This document shows, one piece after another, positions 6,205-7,180 of a stretch of DNA of 7,180 bases (its first letter is position 1; the number at the start of each line of letters is the position of its first letter). The notes below the pieces were generated by a model, which did no database searches, was not told the DNA's origin, and worked only from the letters and a program-made list of their open reading frames with translations. This DNA comes from Oscillospiraceae bacterium (GTDB lineage Bacteria; Bacillota; Clostridia; Oscillospirales; Oscillospiraceae), in NCBI GenBank assembly GCA_020025655.1, contig JAHHRR010000066.1, forward strand, positions 1 through 7,180, read 5' to 3'. Both the position numbers and the translations under genes were made by a program.

Positions 6205-6349
6205 ACCCTAGGATACAAGTAGGAATTAAACACAGCCCAGTGGCAGGAGAATAAAAATGAAGCAGAATTCCATCCTCCGTCGATGTCCCGGCCTGTAAGT
6301 TCAACATATAATAGTAAGAACAAAAGGTTATTAAGAAAGGGACTGGAGA
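6205..6349 (+). promoter_or_regulatory. cysE leader RNA, candidate translational control region
   Basis: About 145 nt separate the predicted start site from the cysE ATG. No T-box signature (AGGGUGGNACCGCG) and no hairpin followed by a U-tract were seen, so tRNA-Cys T-box control and classical transcription attenuation look unlikely. The leader holds a short ORF at 6257-6298. CUCCGUC (6275-6281), inside that ORF, can pair with GACUGGAG (6341-6348) just before the cysE ATG, with one bulged U. This offers a way for ribosome position on the short ORF to control cysE translation; that is an inference. Confidence 0.5.
6257..6298 (+). CDS. 13-residue leader peptide MKQNSILRRCPGL upstream of cysE
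   Basis: A 13-codon ORF begins with ATG at 6257, 7 nt after a good ribosome binding site (AGGAG, 6245-6249), and ends with TAA at 6296-6298. This site is better placed than that of cysE itself. The only Cys codon (TGT, 6284-6286) is codon 10, preceded by two Arg and followed by Pro-Gly-Leu-stop, so slow decoding would leave a ribosome over 6270-6300. Position in a cysE leader, a single late Cys codon and a strong start together suggest a cysteine-sensing leader peptide. It is too short to prove by coding statistics and could be chance. Confidence 0.55.
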   Translation: MKQNSILRRCPGL

Positions 6350-6991
6350 ATGTTTAAAGATTTAAGAGAACTTATAAATGCATATAAAGCAAGAGACCCG
6401 GCAGCCCGCAGCTCGCTTGAAATTCTGCTGCTGTATCCCGGTGTGAGAGCGGTGCGCAGCCATCGCAGAGCACACTGGTTTTATGAGCGTAACCACAGCT
6501 TTATCGCAAGATTTATCTCTCAGCGCAGCCGCAGAAAGACCGGCATAGAGATTCATCCCGGTGCAACCATAGGCAAGCGTCTGGTTATGGACCATGGTAT
6601 GGGAATAGTAATAGGCGAGACAGCGGAGATAGGTGATGATTGCCTTATCTATCATGGAGTTACGCTGGGCGGCACCGGTAAGGATACCGGCAAGCGTCAT
6701 CCCACTATCGGCAATAATGTGCTCATCGGAGCAGGAGCAAAGGTTCTCGGACCCATAGTTGTAGGCGACAACAGCCGTATAGCTGCAAACTCTGTTGTTC
6801 TCAATGAAATTCCGGAGGACAGCACGGCGGTCGGTATTCCGGCTAAGGTTGTAAGAATTGCGGGCGAGAAGGTTAACTATGTCCGTGAGGTGGATCAGGT
6901 TCATGTTTCTGACCCTGTAAGCCTGGAGCTTGCAAACCTGCGTAAGGAGCTCAATGAGCATATTCAAAGAGAAGAGAATCTGAATAAGTGA
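6350..6991 (+). CDS. cysE: Serine O-acetyltransferase
   Basis: This 213-residue cytoplasmic enzyme transfers acetyl from acetyl-CoA to L-serine, giving O-acetylserine for cysteine synthesis. Residues about 1-60 are the helical N-terminal domain in its short Gram-positive form. Residues about 65-170 are the left-handed beta-helix of hexapeptide repeats, with GIEIHPGATIG (65-75), MDHGMGIVIGE (80-90), GVTLGGTGK (103-111), KRHPTIG (115-121) and VLIGAGAKVLG (124-134). His 82 and His 117 match the active-site histidines of the family, and Glu 67 takes the place of the Asp in the E. coli enzyme, as is common in Gram-positive CysE. The tail ends in a charged helix. Family members are usually feedback-inhibited by cysteine. 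The ATG at 6350 has AGGG (6338-6341) 8 nt upstream and a GGAG only 1 nt away, too close to act normally. No cysK or cysS lies beside it within the window. Confidence 0.96.
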   Translation: MFKDLRELINAYKARDPAARSSLEILLLYPGVRAVRSHRRAHWFYERNHSFIARFISQRSRRKTGIEIHPGATIGKRLVMDHGMGIVIGETAEIGDDCLIYHGVTLGGTGKDTGKRHPTIGNNVLIGAGAKVLGPIVVGDNSRIAANSVVLNEIPEDSTAVGIPAKVVRIAGEKVNYVREVDQVHVSDPVSLELANLRKELNEHIQREENLNK

Positions 6992-6998
6992 TTTAACT

Positions 6999-7023
6999 AA
7001 AGCTCCCCGTAAAGGGGAGCTTT
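6999..7023 (+). terminator. Terminator hairpin of cysE
   Basis: AAAGCTCCCC (6999-7008) and GGGGAGCTTT (7014-7023) form a perfect 10-bp stem around the loop GTAAA, 7 nt after the cysE stop codon. The U-rich tail is weak (TTTGAATTT), but the G+C-rich stem and placement make a terminator the best reading. Confidence 0.82.
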
Positions 7024-7033
7024 GAATTTACAG

Positions 7034-7058
7034 AAAAAATTTAGAAAAATTCAGAAAA
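7034..7058. promoter_or_regulatory. Phased A-tracts upstream of the tRNA promoter
   Basis: Runs of 6, 5 and 4 A residues (7034-7039, 7045-7049, 7055-7058) repeat about every 10 bp and end 4 bp before the -35 element. A-tracts in helical phase bend DNA, and A-rich tracts here can act as an UP element for RNA polymerase alpha subunits, as is typical for stable RNA genes. Confidence 0.5.
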
Positions 7059-7062
7059 CCTA

Positions 7063-7091
7063 TTGACAAATACAAAAATATTTGTTATATT
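7063..7091 (+). promoter_or_regulatory. Promoter of the tRNA-Asp gene
   Basis: TTGACA (7063-7068), a 17-bp spacer and TATATT (7086-7091) match sigma-A consensus closely. Transcription should begin near 7098, only about 5 nt before the tRNA 5' end, so the RNase P leader would be very short. The spacer and part of the -35 carry a perfect inverted repeat, ACAAATA (7066-7072) and TATTTGT (7079-7085). Confidence 0.8.
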
Positions 7092-7102
7092 AGCAAAGCT
7101 GT

Positions 7103-7179
7103 TGCCGAGTGGTGCAGCTGGTGAGCACGCCGGCCTGTCACGCCGGAGGTCGAGGGTTCAAGGCCCTTCTCGGTCGCCA
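7103..7179 (+). tRNA. tRNA-Asp (anticodon GUC) with encoded CCA
   Basis: A full cloverleaf can be drawn: acceptor 7103-7109 with 7169-7175, D stem GTGC/GCAC (7112-7115, 7125-7128), anticodon stem CCGGC/GCCGG (7130-7134, 7142-7146), loop CTGTCAC with anticodon GTC at 7137-7139, variable loop AGGTC, and T stem GAGGG/CCCTT (7152-7156, 7164-7168) with loop TTCAAGG. Discriminator base G 7176, expected for Asp, is followed by CCA at 7177-7179. The acceptor stem is odd: position 1 is T facing C72, a mismatch, and 2-71 is a G-T wobble, where G1-C72 is the norm. The gene ends one base before the window edge; other tRNA genes may follow. Confidence 0.92.
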
Positions 7180-7180
7180 C

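Larger units (their letters stand above)
5994..6349. other. Divergent intergenic control region between the LRR operon and cysE
   Basis: These 356 bp hold no protein gene beyond a 13-codon leader ORF. From left to right there is the LRR leader with its hairpin, the leftward promoter, a linker with several palindromes, the rightward promoter and the cysE leader of about 145 nt. The two -35 elements lie about 59 bp apart, back to back, so a regulator bound between them could touch both units. Confidence 0.8.

Noticed and set aside
6102..6323. Minus-strand open frame of 73 codons in the divergent region
   Set aside because: It crosses both promoters and the leader ORF, has no convincing ribosome binding site and no recognisable product.
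6205..6349. T-box riboswitch in the cysE leader
   Set aside because: No AGGGUGGNACCGCG element and no terminator hairpin with a U-tract; the leader is also short for a T-box.
6362..6967. Minus-strand open frame of 201 codons opposite cysE
   Set aside because: Shadow of a well-supported CysE gene; no promoter, ribosome binding site or domain.

Overview
The window looks like a chromosomal segment from an anaerobic Bacillota (class Clostridia, plausibly Oscillospiraceae/Ruminococcaceae). This rests on strong GGAGG-type ribosome binding sites, consensus sigma-A promoters with 17-bp spacers, a short Gram-positive-type CysE, lipoprotein signal peptides, internalin-style leucine-rich repeats and moderate G+C. 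Genus cannot be assigned from this sequence alone.

Layout: (1) 1-1085, minus strand: a monocistronic gene for the ATP-pyrophosphatase half of GMP synthase, with its own promoter and a terminator hairpin at the window edge. (2) 1143-6111, minus strand: a three-gene operon of tandem paralogues (called here LRR-C, LRR-B, LRR-A in transcription order). Each encodes an exported, probably membrane-anchored protein with four degenerate modules of about 60-70 residues, a highly conserved Cys/Trp block, five internalin-like leucine-rich repeats and a conserved aromatic tail. One extended -10 promoter precedes LRR-C, both intergenic gaps are exactly 33 nt, and a strong hairpin follows LRR-A. (3) 5994-6349: a 356-bp divergent intergenic region with the operon promoter, a second perfect promoter facing right, several operator-like palindromes and a 13-codon leader ORF with a good ribosome binding site. 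(4) 6350-6991, plus strand: cysE, serine O-acetyltransferase, with a terminator hairpin. (5) 7034-7179, plus strand: phased A-tracts, a near-consensus promoter and a tRNA-Asp(GUC) gene with encoded CCA.

How the parts work together: guaA, cysE and the tRNA are housekeeping genes. The LRR operon is the accessory element, an expanded family of surface proteins of unknown ligand sitting between housekeeping genes. The most interesting regulatory signal is the cysE leader. Its short ORF (MKQNSILRRCPGL) carries its only Cys codon near the end, and the CUCC stretch in the ORF can pair with the GGAG next to the cysE start. This suggests cysteine-responsive leader-peptide control, an inference from sequence only. 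No CRISPR array, insertion sequence, integrase or phage gene was seen.
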